Source: Cystobacter fuscus DSM 2262
GTDB taxonomy: Bacteria; Myxococcota; Myxococcia; Myxococcales; Myxococcaceae
Assembly: GCF_000335475.2 (NCBI RefSeq)
Contig: NZ_ANAH02000024.1
Span: forward strand, 94,942 to 158,941
Reading direction: 5' to 3'
Length of the DNA stretch: 64,000 bases
A model generated the notes under the pieces. That model saw only the letters and a program-made list of their open reading frames with translations. It was not told where the DNA came from and searched no databases. The stretch's first letter is position 1; the number at the start of each line of letters is the position of its first letter. Made by a program: the position numbers and the translations under genes. Positions 25,119 through 33,350 of the stretch are shown piece by piece.

Positions 25119-25748
25119 ATGCTCTCCCTGCTCGCCCTCGTCTGGTTGGCATCCGCTCCCGTCCCCGTGGAGTCCCCGCCCACGCCGCCCGCGCCTCGGC
25201 CCCCTCCGCCCCAATGCGTGTCCTCGCAGGGGCGGACCGTGTGCGGGTATCAATGCAAGACCAATGGCTCGCACGCCGCCTGTGCCAGGACGCCCTATGG
25301 GGTGTGTCAACTGTTGGCGGGCAACATCCATTGCTGGGATCCGCCGCGGGTGGCCATCGCCCACCCGGACAATTCGGGCACGAAGCCCGAGTGCAAGGAG
25401 ATCCGGGGCAAGGTGGCCTGCGGCTACAACTGCCGGGTGGCCAATGGCGAAGTGGCCTGCAACGGCACGCCCCATGGCGTGTGCACCACCCACTTCGAGC
25501 GCCTCGTCTGCTGGGATCCGCCGGAGAGCGTCATCCACGAGCACGGCGCCGACACCCCCGAGCCCCGCTGCCTCACCGCCTCCGAGGCGGTGGGATGTGG
25601 CTATGACTGCAAGTCCACGCGCACGGAGGTGCGGTGCGCCAGCACGCCCACGGGCGTGTGCCGGCTCGATCAGGATCAACTCACCTGTTTCGATCCGCCG
25701 TCACTGTTGCACTGCGACCACAGCGCGCCGCCGCCCCCGGCGAACTGA
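25119..25748 (+). CDS. Secreted cysteine-rich protein with three tandem repeats
   Basis: 209 aa with a signal peptide (MLSLLALVWLASA) and a Pro-rich spacer. Three repeats of about 45 residues follow, each with six cysteines in the order C…CGYxC…C..TPxGVC…C-W/F-DPP, separated by short spacers. The even cysteine spacing implies disulphide-bonded modules outside the cytoplasm. I do not recognise the family. A small hairpin with a TTTT loop at 25094-25109 precedes the gene. Confidence 0.85.
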   Translation: MLSLLALVWLASAPVPVESPPTPPAPRPPPPQCVSSQGRTVCGYQCKTNGSHAACARTPYGVCQLLAGNIHCWDPPRVAIAHPDNSGTKPECKEIRGKVACGYNCRVANGEVACNGTPHGVCTTHFERLVCWDPPESVIHEHGADTPEPRCLTASEAVGCGYDCKSTRTEVRCASTPTGVCRLDQDQLTCFDPPSLLHCDHSAPPPPAN

Positions 25749-25763
25749 TGCCTCGTCACACGT

Positions 25764-25792
25764 CCGTCAACTGCTGCTGACGGAGAGTTGAC
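25764..25792. other. Two overlapping, mutually exclusive inverted repeats
   Basis: CCGTCA (25764-25769) pairs with TGACGG (25778-25783), while GTCAACT (25766-25772) pairs with AGTTGAC (25786-25792). Both are perfect and share bases, so only one can form at a time. They lie between the cysteine-repeat gene and the Tat-exported protein gene. They could be a terminator, an operator or an attenuator. Confidence 0.45.
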
Positions 25793-25849
25793 CCGAGCCT
25801 CCCGTGAACGCGTGTGAAGGTGCGCCCGCTCGTCACACCGGAGGCTCAC

Positions 25850-27016
25850 ATGACACTCAATCGTCGCAACTTCCTGCAGCTCTCCGCCGTCGGCGGAACG
25901 GCGCTCGCCCTGGGTCCGGCCTTCTGGCGCCAGGCCTATGCCGCCCCCGCCAGGCCCGGCACCAGTCCCTACGGCGCCCTGTCCGGTTCCGCCGATGCCA
26001 ATGGCGTGCGGCTGCCCGCGGGCTTCTCCTCGCGCATCATCGCGCGCTCCGGCGCCAAGGTGGCCAACACCGGCTACACCTGGCACGGGGCGCCGGACGG
26101 TGGCGCCTGCTTCCCCGTGTCGGGCGGCGGGTGGATCTACACCTCCAACTCCGAGAAGACCCTGGGCACCGGCGGCGTCTCGGCCATCCGCTTCGATGGG
26201 GGCGGCGCCATCACCGGCGCCTACCGCATCCTCTCCAACACCACCTCCAACTGCGCCGGTGGCCGCACCCCCTGGGGCACCTGGCTGTCGTGCGAGGAGT
26301 ACTCCGGCGGCCGCGTCTGGGAGTGCGATCCCACGAAGGCCTCGCAGGGCGTGGTGCGCCCCGCGCTCGGCACCTTCTCCCACGAGGCCGTCGCGGTGGA
26401 CTCGGATGACTACCGGCTCTACCTCACCGAGGACAGCACCAGCGGCCGCTTCTACCGCTTCACCCCGTCCGCCTATCCCTCGCTCGATGCGGGCACGCTC
26501 GAGGCCGCTCGGGTCTCCGGGGATCCGCTGACCGGCGCCACCGTGACGTGGGAGCCCGTGTCCGCCAGCAAGCCCGCCTCGCAGCAGTCCAACGCCTCGC
26601 GCACCACCGTCTTCAACGGTGGCGAGGGCTGCTGGTACGACCGCGGCACCGTCTACTTCACCACCAAGGGCGACAACCGCGTCTGGGCCTACACCCCGGC
26701 CTCCTCGCGCCTGGAGATCATCTACGACGACAACCTCTATCCGAACTCGCCCCTCACCGGCGTGGACAACGTCACCGTGTCCTCCTCGGGCGACATCTTC
26801 GTGGCCGAGGACGGGGGGGACTTGCAGATCTGCATCATCACCCCGGAGCGCATCGTGGCGCCGCTGCTCCAGCTCGTGGGCCACAACAGCTCGGAGATCA
26901 CCGGCCCCGCGTTCAGCCCGGACGGCAAGCGGCTGTATTTCAGCTCCCAGCGCGGCACCTCCGGCACCAACGGCGGCGGCATCACCTTCGAGGTGACCGG
27001 ACCGTTCCGCACGTAG
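25850..27016 (+). CDS. Tat-exported PhoX-like (DUF839) beta-propeller protein
   Basis: 388 aa from the ATG at 25850, which has a GGAGG ribosome site 12 bases upstream. The twin-arginine motif NRRNFLQL and a hydrophobic stretch (LSAVGGTALALG) predict folded export by Tat. The mature part reads as a beta propeller of the DUF839/PhoX type (WGTWLSCEEYSGG; TFSHEAVAVDSDDYRLYLTEDS; GDNRVWAYTP; FSPDGKRLYFSSQRG). PhoX enzymes are Ca/Fe alkaline phosphatases; key ligands cannot be verified here, so phosphatase activity is possible only. Confidence 0.9.
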   Translation: MTLNRRNFLQLSAVGGTALALGPAFWRQAYAAPARPGTSPYGALSGSADANGVRLPAGFSSRIIARSGAKVANTGYTWHGAPDGGACFPVSGGGWIYTSNSEKTLGTGGVSAIRFDGGGAITGAYRILSNTTSNCAGGRTPWGTWLSCEEYSGGRVWECDPTKASQGVVRPALGTFSHEAVAVDSDDYRLYLTEDSTSGRFYRFTPSAYPSLDAGTLEAARVSGDPLTGATVTWEPVSASKPASQQSNASRTTVFNGGEGCWYDRGTVYFTTKGDNRVWAYTPASSRLEIIYDDNLYPNSPLTGVDNVTVSSSGDIFVAEDGGDLQICIITPERIVAPLLQLVGHNSSEITGPAFSPDGKRLYFSSQRGTSGTNGGGITFEVTGPFRT

Positions 27017-27040
27017 GCGCGCGGCGTCTCGCGGGGAGCG

Positions 27041-27421
27041 CTATCCGAGCCAGGAGATGAGGGCGCGGACGGCCTCCTCGCGGCGCCGGGACGTCTCCTG
27101 GACGCGCTGGAGTCCGGCCAGCAGGCCCATCCCCTTGGCGGCGCGCTCGGGGGCGGTGCGGTAGTTCTCCGCGAGCTGCTCCAGGTGCTCGCGCAGCCGC
27201 GGATGGCTCTCGCGGACGCGGGCGGGTGTCGTGTCCGGCTTCACCTGGGAGACGAGCGCCGAGGCGAGCTGCTGCCACGCCTCCAGGCTCTGTCCGGTGC
27301 GGCGCTCGAAGCCACCGCGCACCATGGGCCTGACGAAGAAGGGCATCGACGAGAAGTCGCGCACCGTGTCCTCGAGGACGTTGCGGAGCGCGGCGACGAG
27401 CGTGACGGGATCCGAGGTCAT
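27041..27421 (-). CDS. Small helical hypothetical protein
   Basis: 126 aa, ATG at 27421. The sequence is almost wholly helical and charged (AALRNVLEDTVRDFSSM; LREHLEQLAENYRTAPERAAKG), with no signal peptide, cysteines or known motif. It lies 39 bases downstream of nothing on its own strand except the divergent spacer to the OPT gene, and converges with the DUF839 gene. Cytosolic, function unknown. Confidence 0.75.
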   Translation of the reverse strand: MTSDPVTLVAALRNVLEDTVRDFSSMPFFVRPMVRGGFERRTGQSLEAWQQLASALVSQVKPDTTPARVRESHPRLREHLEQLAENYRTAPERAAKGMGLLAGLQRVQETSRRREEAVRALISWLG

Positions 27422-27460
27422 GGGGGCGGAGCCTACCGCAACCGCCCCGGGACGACGCTC

Positions 27461-29347
27461 CTACTTGGGCATCACACCGAAGGCCTTGAGCATCGCCACG
27501 GCGATGCCCATGAGACTCTCGCCAGCGATGAAGCCCGAGCTCACCGGGAGCACCAGGGCATCGGCCAGCTTCGCCTTCTTGCGGCGCAGCACCTCGGCGA
27601 TGGCCGCGCCGATGAAGAAGCTGATGGAGCTGGCCCCGGGGATGACGATGGACAGCCCCAGCCCCGACGCCGAGGGGATGAAGGGTCTGGCCTTCTTCGG
27701 CGCCCAGCGCTCCAGCAGCACCAGCGCCACGCCCAGGCACAGCCCACACACGGCCCCGATGCGCGCGGACACCGGCAGCGCATGCACCCCGCTCATGAGC
27801 ATCTTCGACACGCCCGCCCACACCAGGGACGAGGGCGCGGGGAACTCCTCGGTGCCGAGCACGGACGCGTCCGGCACGAGCAGGTTGAACGCGGGCACCA
27901 CCACCGCCGCCCCCGCCACCACCCCGAAGAGCTGCGCGATGAACTGCTGACGCGGGTTGGCGCCGAGCAGCCAACCCGACTTGAGGTCCGTGAGCAGGTC
28001 CGCCGAGTGCAGCCCCACGCCGCCCGTGGCGTTGGCGCTCATCACGTTGGCGGTGAGGTTGCCAGGCAACAGGGCGCCATAGAGCAGCTGGGTCACCGGC
28101 CCGAGCGCCTTGGTGGGCGTGGTGTCCGTCTCGCCCGTGACGCGCGAGGCGATGACGCCCATCACCACCGACAGCGGCAGCGCCACCACGCCCGCCCACC
28201 AGGGAACCTGGAAGAGGTAGGCCATCAGCGCCACCACCACCGGACCGAGCACCAGGAAACCCAGGGGGAACCACGCGGGAGGACACTCGATGTCGGCGAG
28301 GGGATCCGCCTCCGCGTTCTGCTTGCGGCCGAACAGGCCCGCGAGCGCCTTGAAGGACTTGGCCACGCTGCGCCACTGGAAGGCGAAGGACAGCAGGCCC
28401 GAGGACACGAGCACCGAGGCCCCCGTCCACAGCGCCCAGCCGTTGATGGCCTTGTAGGTCACCTCGGGGATGACGCCGCGGCTGACCATCTCCGGCGCGA
28501 GGACGCCGTAGGTGAGCAGCGCCCCGAGCAGCATGGACCAGCCCGTCTTGAAGCTCACCAGCGCGCCCGCGCCGATGAGCAGCAGGCTCAGGTCGAGCGA
28601 CAGCGTCCACGCCCCCGCGGGCCTGCCACCAATGGTGAAGGGCAGGCTGAGCTTGGCGGGCAGGTTCCACACGAGCCACGAGGCCTTGGCGTCGCGCCAG
28701 AAGGCGATGACGGCGCCGATGAGGCCCGCGAGGCCCAGCGAGCGCGCCTTGCCCCGCGAGCGCTCGTCATGCCCGTGCAGCGCCTGGAGCGTCTGGGCGG
28801 TGGCGGTGCCGGTGGGAAAGGGAAGCTGCTCGATGTTGATGAGCTGGCGCTTGATGGGGATGGCGGCGAAGACGCCCAGCGCGGAGATGACGGCGAACCA
28901 CGCCACCAACCACCCCGTGGGCGGCAGCGCGCCGGTGAGCATCAACAGCGCGGGCACGGCCGCCATGTTGCCGCCGCCCGTCATGTACCCCGCCGCCGAC
29001 GCCACCGAGCCCATGGCGTTGTTCTCCAGCGTGGTGAAGTCCTGCTTGAGCAGCCCCACGCCCCGCAGCGCGCCAAACGTCGCGAAGGCGAGGATGCACG
29101 CGGTGAGCGTGACGCCCAGGCTCCAGCCCGTCTTGAGGATGACGTAGAGGTTGGACAGGCACATCACCGCGCCAATCAGCATCCCCGCGATGACGGCTCG
29201 CACGGTGAGCTGACGCACGCCCCCCTGGTAGACATTCTCGAGCCAGTGTCGCTCGGGATCCACGGGAGTGGAGTCCCGCTCCGATGGAGGTGGGGGCTCG
29301 GGCTGGAGGCGGAGCTGCTGGGGCGAGGGCGAGACGGGAGAAGTCAT
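27461..29347 (-). CDS. OPT family oligopeptide/metal-chelate transporter
   Basis: 628 aa. A Pro-rich N-terminal tail precedes about 14-16 membrane segments. The opening segment ends in the characteristic MCLSNLYVILKTGWSLG, and SAAGYMTGGGNMAAVPALLM and QLPFPTGTATAQTLQALHG are typical of bacterial OPT transporters. These proteins sit in the inner membrane and import small peptides or metal-siderophore complexes by proton symport. Uptake of peptides would complement the secreted peptidase nearby, though that is speculation. Confidence 0.95.
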   Translation of the reverse strand: MTSPVSPSPQQLRLQPEPPPPSERDSTPVDPERHWLENVYQGGVRQLTVRAVIAGMLIGAVMCLSNLYVILKTGWSLGVTLTACILAFATFGALRGVGLLKQDFTTLENNAMGSVASAAGYMTGGGNMAAVPALLMLTGALPPTGWLVAWFAVISALGVFAAIPIKRQLINIEQLPFPTGTATAQTLQALHGHDERSRGKARSLGLAGLIGAVIAFWRDAKASWLVWNLPAKLSLPFTIGGRPAGAWTLSLDLSLLLIGAGALVSFKTGWSMLLGALLTYGVLAPEMVSRGVIPEVTYKAINGWALWTGASVLVSSGLLSFAFQWRSVAKSFKALAGLFGRKQNAEADPLADIECPPAWFPLGFLVLGPVVVALMAYLFQVPWWAGVVALPLSVVMGVIASRVTGETDTTPTKALGPVTQLLYGALLPGNLTANVMSANATGGVGLHSADLLTDLKSGWLLGANPRQQFIAQLFGVVAGAAVVVPAFNLLVPDASVLGTEEFPAPSSLVWAGVSKMLMSGVHALPVSARIGAVCGLCLGVALVLLERWAPKKARPFIPSASGLGLSIVIPGASSISFFIGAAIAEVLRRKKAKLADALVLPVSSGFIAGESLMGIAVAMLKAFGVMPK

Positions 29348-29417
29348 GTGGAGGCGCGAGGATAGCGGAACACCTCCTACCCGACGAGTGGGACCGCGCG
29401 CCCCCGGGGGGACGGGC

Positions 29418-29900
29418 TCAGTGCGCGCCGCCGGGCCCGTGGGCGTGGCCGTGCTCGAGCTCCTCGGTGGTGGCCGGACGCACCTCGCGCACCGTCACGT
29501 CGAAGTGCAGCGTCTTGCCCGCCAGCGGGTGGTTGAGGTCCACCACCACCGAGTCCCCCTTCACCTCGCGCACGGTGATGGGGATGACGTCGCCCTCGGC
29601 CGTCTGGGCGGAGATGCTCAGGCCCGCCTGGAGCGGCGCATCCGGGGGGAACATGCTGCGCGGCACTTCCTGGAGTCCGCGCGGATCATGCTCGCCATAG
29701 CCCTGGGCGGGCACCACGACGACCTTCTTCGCGTCGCCGGCGGACAGTCCCTCCAGTTGCCCTTCCAGACCCGGGACGATCTGCCCCCGTCCGTGCATAT
29801 AGGCCAGGGGTTGGCCGGGCTCGCTCTCATCGACGACCTTGCCATCGCCGAGGTGCAACCGGTACTCCAACGAGACCACGCAGTCCTTGGACACCTTCAT
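29418..29900 (-). CDS. slyD: SlyD-like FKBP-type peptidyl-prolyl isomerase
   Basis: 160 aa from the ATG at 29900, with AAGGAG upstream. The opening MKVSKDCVVSLEYRLHLGDG and LAYMHGRGQIVPGLEGQLEGL are FKBP core features. The central insert-in-flap region (AQGYGEHDPRGLQEVPRSMF) and HPLAGKTLHFDVTVREVR are SlyD-specific. A short His-containing C-terminal tail (HGHAHGPGGAH) may bind nickel weakly. Role: folding chaperone/isomerase and perhaps metal insertion. Confidence 0.94.
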   Translation of the reverse strand: MKVSKDCVVSLEYRLHLGDGKVVDESEPGQPLAYMHGRGQIVPGLEGQLEGLSAGDAKKVVVVPAQGYGEHDPRGLQEVPRSMFPPDAPLQAGLSISAQTAEGDVIPITVREVKGDSVVVDLNHPLAGKTLHFDVTVREVRPATTEELEHGHAHGPGGAH

Positions 29901-29992
29901 GTGCGGCTGCTCCTTGAGCTGTCCTGCCAAGAGGGATGAGGGGGGTATGGGACAGTGCCCGGCCCAAGGCAACCCCACAAGCCTCCGGATGC

Positions 29993-31282
29993 TCAAGAAG
30001 CGGACGATTCCGGCCGGGTTGGCGCCGGGGCAGTCTGGTTTTCCGGCGCCGGCTCCCCCCGGGCCACGTAGACGGCGGCGGCCAGGTCCCCCGTCACGTT
30101 GAGCGTGGTGCGGCACATGTCGAGGAAGCGGTCCACGCCGAGGATGAGGCCGAGGCCCTCGGGGGGAATCTTGAACATGCCGAGGATCATCGCGATGACG
30201 GGGATGGAGCCGGCCGGCACGCCCGCGGTGCCGATGCCCGCCAGCACACAGATGAACATCACCGTGGCCTGGTTGGCCAGGCTCAGCTCCACGCCGAACA
30301 CCTGCGCGAGGAAGAGCACCGTGACGCCCTCGAAGAGCGCGGTGCCGTTCTGGTTCATCGCCGAGCCGGCGGTGAGCACGAAGCGTGACACGTTGCGCGG
30401 CAGCTTGAGGTTCTCCTCGGCCACCTTGAGGGCGGTGGGCAGCGTGGCGCTGGAGGACGCGGTGGAGAAGGCGGTGACGATGGCCAGGCGGCAGTCGCGG
30501 AAGAAGGTGATGGGGTTGCGTCCGCCCAGGAAGCGCACGGACAGCGAGTACACGACGAACATGTGCAGCCCGAGCGCCAGCAGCACCACGCCCACGAAGG
30601 ACGCCACCTGAACCAGGATGCCGAAGCCCAGGCGCGCCGTGACGCTGAAGAGCAGCGCCCCCACGCCGATGGGCGCCAACCGCAACACCCCATCGATGAG
30701 CGTCATCAGCACGTCATAGAGCCCTATGACGGTCTCCTTGAGGTGCCGGGAGCCCGGGGTGTCCGTCACCATGAGCCCCACGCCGGAGATGAGCGAGAAG
30801 ACGATGAAGGCGATGATGTCCCCCTCCGCCGCGGCCTTGATGGGATTGGTGGGCACCATGGAGAGCAGGAGCGCGGGCACCGAGTCTCCGCTCGGCGCGG
30901 GGGCCGCCTTCACCACGGAGCCCTTCTGCACGAGCGCGGCGATGGCCTCCTCGCTCAGCCGGGTACCGGGCTTGAGCGTGTTGACGAGGACCAGCCCGAT
31001 GAGCACGGCGATGCTGGAGATGATCACGGTGTAGCCCATGGTGCGCACGCCCAGCCGGCCAATGGACCGTAGGTCCAGCTCGCACACGCCCGTCACCAGC
31101 GCGGCGAAGAGCAGCGGCACCACCAGCATCAGCAGCAGGCGCAGGAAGAGCTGACCCACCAACGAGGTGACGTTCGTCACCACCCACTCCAACCACGGCG
31201 CTCCACCCACGAGGAGATTGGCGGCGATACCCGCCACCGTGCCAATCACGATGCCCAGGAGCATCTTCTGGTGCTGCTTCAT
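29993..31282 (-). CDS. Dicarboxylate/amino acid:cation symporter (DAACS/GltP type)
   Basis: 429 aa from the ATG at 31282 with a GAGGA ribosome site. It shows the eight-helix, two-hairpin pattern of the glutamate-transporter family. The Ser-rich hairpin tip (TAFSTASSSATLPTAL), the unwound helix motif (GSAMNQNGTALFEGV, N-x-x-G-T), GTAGVPAGSIPVIAMIL and the substrate-binding DRFLDMCRTTLNVTGD with Asp and Arg are present. It imports acidic amino acids or C4-dicarboxylates with Na+ or H+. Confidence 0.95.
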   Translation of the reverse strand: MKQHQKMLLGIVIGTVAGIAANLLVGGAPWLEWVVTNVTSLVGQLFLRLLLMLVVPLLFAALVTGVCELDLRSIGRLGVRTMGYTVIISSIAVLIGLVLVNTLKPGTRLSEEAIAALVQKGSVVKAAPAPSGDSVPALLLSMVPTNPIKAAAEGDIIAFIVFSLISGVGLMVTDTPGSRHLKETVIGLYDVLMTLIDGVLRLAPIGVGALLFSVTARLGFGILVQVASFVGVVLLALGLHMFVVYSLSVRFLGGRNPITFFRDCRLAIVTAFSTASSSATLPTALKVAEENLKLPRNVSRFVLTAGSAMNQNGTALFEGVTVLFLAQVFGVELSLANQATVMFICVLAGIGTAGVPAGSIPVIAMILGMFKIPPEGLGLILGVDRFLDMCRTTLNVTGDLAAAVYVARGEPAPENQTAPAPTRPESSAS

Positions 31283-31317
31283 CCGGAGTCCTCGCGTGTT
31301 GTCGCTGGGAAGAAGGA

Positions 31318-31337
31318 CTCCCCGCGGGGGCGGGGAG
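31318..31337 (-). terminator. Stem-loop after the methyltransferase gene
   Basis: CTCCCCGC / GCGGGGAG is a perfect 8-bp stem with a 4-base loop. It lies 14 bases after the methyltransferase stop on the minus strand and is followed in that direction by a pyrimidine run (TCCTTCTTCCC). It separates that transcription unit from the symporter. Confidence 0.65.
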
Positions 31338-31350
31338 CGAGAGCGGCACA

Positions 31351-32118
31351 CTAGCGGGACGAGGGGGCCGCCGTCTCGCGTAGACGCCCGGCCACGCGCT
31401 CGGCCCACTCGGGCACCACCTCCAGGCATGCCGCCCTGCGGCCCAGCCGCAGCGCCGCCGCCGGCATCGAGCCACTGCCCGCGAAGGGATCCAACACCCA
31501 GTCCCCGGGCCGGCTCCAGGTGCGCACCAGGGGCTCCACCACGGAAAAGGGCTTGTGGTGGGGATGGCCGCCCCAGCGCTGGGCCTCGCCGTCATCGTCG
31601 TAGCCGCCCACCACCGCCCAGACGGTGGGCGCGTCCCCAGGGGCCAGCACGGGCGCCGGCGTGCGCGCGAGCACCAGCGCCACCTCGTAGACGCGCAGGA
31701 GTTGCTCGTTGGCGTTCTTGTCCGTGGTGCGCTTGCCCCAGACGAACTCGCCGCGCAGGTGGCCGTACCCCAGCGAGCGCGCCACCGCGAGGATGGGCTC
31801 CTTGCCCAACAGGTTCGTCCAGATGGCGAGCGGCGCGTCCGGGGTGAGGTGCGCCACCGCGTGCGTCATCCACGCCTCGGTGAAGGCGCGGTAGTCACGC
31901 ACCGTCTCGAAGCGCACGATGGGGTCGCGGTCGATCTTCTTGTTCGCCCGCGGGTCTCTCAGGTCCCCGCCCTTGCGCCGCCGCGTGAGCAGGCAATACG
32001 GCGGATCCGTGTGCAGCAAGGACGCCCTGGCCTCGCCCAGCACGCGCCGGTAGCCCTCGGGCTCGCGCGCATCGGCCCGCACGCAGCGGAAGGACTCGCT
32101 CTCGTCGTGAGGATTCAT
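31351..32118 (-). CDS. Solitary beta-class DNA methyltransferase (N6-adenine or N4-cytosine)
   Basis: 255 aa. The catalytic motif TDPPYC is near the N-terminus (about 37-42) and the SAM-binding DPFAGSGS lies near the C-terminus (about 217-224), the motif order of beta-class enzymes. HPHHKPFSVVEPLV precedes motif I as in many MTases. There is no restriction endonuclease gene nearby, so it looks like an orphan or regulatory methyltransferase. It follows the TfuA gene after 38 bases and may be in the same operon. Confidence 0.93.
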   Translation of the reverse strand: MNPHDESESFRCVRADAREPEGYRRVLGEARASLLHTDPPYCLLTRRRKGGDLRDPRANKKIDRDPIVRFETVRDYRAFTEAWMTHAVAHLTPDAPLAIWTNLLGKEPILAVARSLGYGHLRGEFVWGKRTTDKNANEQLLRVYEVALVLARTPAPVLAPGDAPTVWAVVGGYDDDGEAQRWGGHPHHKPFSVVEPLVRTWSRPGDWVLDPFAGSGSMPAAALRLGRRAACLEVVPEWAERVAGRLRETAAPSSR

Positions 32119-32156
32119 CCGGCGCGCACCCTACCCCAGCCGGCCCGTCCCGGGGC

Positions 32157-33350
32157 TCACCGCTTGCGCGGACGCCGCCTGGGCGCCGTGAGCCGCGTCG
32201 CCACCTCCGCCCACCGCCCCTCCAGACGAGCCTCGGACGCGAGCGCCTCGTCCCACGAGGGCCCATCCGGCAGCAGCCGCGCGGCATGCTCCAGCATGAG
32301 CCCCTCCAGGGCCCGCTCCTCGCACAGCCGCCGGAATTCATGCGCGTCCAGGCCACACGCCGCCAGCCAGGCCGTGCGCTCCGAGGGAGCCACGCCCAGG
32401 TGGGCCCATTGCTCCGACTCGGCCCGGGCCACTTCCTCGGGAGTGGGAGACAGGCCCAGGCTCCGGGCCCACCCCGCGAGCAATGCCCGCCGCAGACCCT
32501 CGCGCGCCAGCGCCTGTGCCCCGGGCCCGGCGCGCAGCTCCTCCAGCACGTCCTCCGAGGACACCAGCCCCGCCTCCGTCTCGCACAGGCCCTCCACGAG
32601 CCGGCGGCGGCGCACGTAGGACGAGGGAGGTGGCCGGGACACGCCCTCGCGCGACGGCGGACGGGCCCCGGAGGCGACGAACGCCGCGGCGGCCTGGAGG
32701 CAGGCCCGGGCATCCTCGCGCTTGAGATCCGCGAGCCCTCCGGCCGCCCACGTCCGCCACCTGCCCTGGGTGGGGGCGGGCCACGCCTCGCCCACGGCCT
32801 GGAGAACGCGGGGCCAGGCGCGGTCCTGGTAGAAGAGCGCCGCGGCGGCGTCCACCAGGGCCCGGGACTCGGCGGCGGAGAGGACTCCCGCGTCCTGGGC
32901 GAGCCGGGCCACGTGCCGCACGTTGACGAGCGGCACCGACAGCGCCCGGTACTCGTGCTCCGCGTCGGCGTGGAGCAGCGCCACCTCGGCGTCATCCACC
33001 AGCTCGCCCCGCTGGTAGGCCTCGAAGATGGCGCCCACGCCCACCATGCCGTGAGGCGCGAGTTCCGCGGCGCGCAGGGCCCCCATGCTGGCGCCCCCGA
33101 ACACCGCCACGCCCGCATCCAGCGCGGCCAGCACCTCGTGGTGCCACACGGAGGGCTGGGCCTCGAAGACCCCATCCACGAGCGCGATGGCCCGCGGCCT
33201 CAAGGAGAGGGCCCGCCAGAGGTCTCCCTGGCGCGCGGGCGGCAACACCCGGCAGGGCACCAGCGCCAGCGCCTCCGCCTCCGGCAGCGAGGGGCCCAGG
33301 AAGACGATGAGATCATCGGGACGGGAGGAGGAGGCGGGACGCCGTTTCAC
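32157..33350 (-). CDS. TfuA-like protein, partner of YcaO
   Basis: 397 aa with a GTG start at 33350 that overlaps the YcaO stop (GTGA). The N-terminal 180 residues hold the TfuA core: RAIALVDGVFEAQPSVWHHEV, FGGASMGALRAAEL, GMVGVGAIFEAYQRGELVDD and an acidic E-V-A-L-L-H segment. The long C-terminal helical part is variable. TfuA proteins work with YcaO enzymes to install backbone thioamides, probably delivering sulfur, as known for methyl-coenzyme M reductase and for thioamidated peptides. Here the protein substrate is not apparent. Confidence 0.92.
   Translation of the reverse strand: MKRRPASSSRPDDLIVFLGPSLPEAEALALVPCRVLPPARQGDLWRALSLRPRAIALVDGVFEAQPSVWHHEVLAALDAGVAVFGGASMGALRAAELAPHGMVGVGAIFEAYQRGELVDDAEVALLHADAEHEYRALSVPLVNVRHVARLAQDAGVLSAAESRALVDAAAALFYQDRAWPRVLQAVGEAWPAPTQGRWRTWAAGGLADLKREDARACLQAAAAFVASGARPPSREGVSRPPPSSYVRRRRLVEGLCETEAGLVSSEDVLEELRAGPGAQALAREGLRRALLAGWARSLGLSPTPEEVARAESEQWAHLGVAPSERTAWLAACGLDAHEFRRLCEERALEGLMLEHAARLLPDGPSWDEALASEARLEGRWAEVATRLTAPRRRPRKR

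Noticed and set aside
25200..25748. Repeats considered as a CRISPR or mobile repeat
   Set aside because: They are protein-level cysteine repeats with poor DNA identity.
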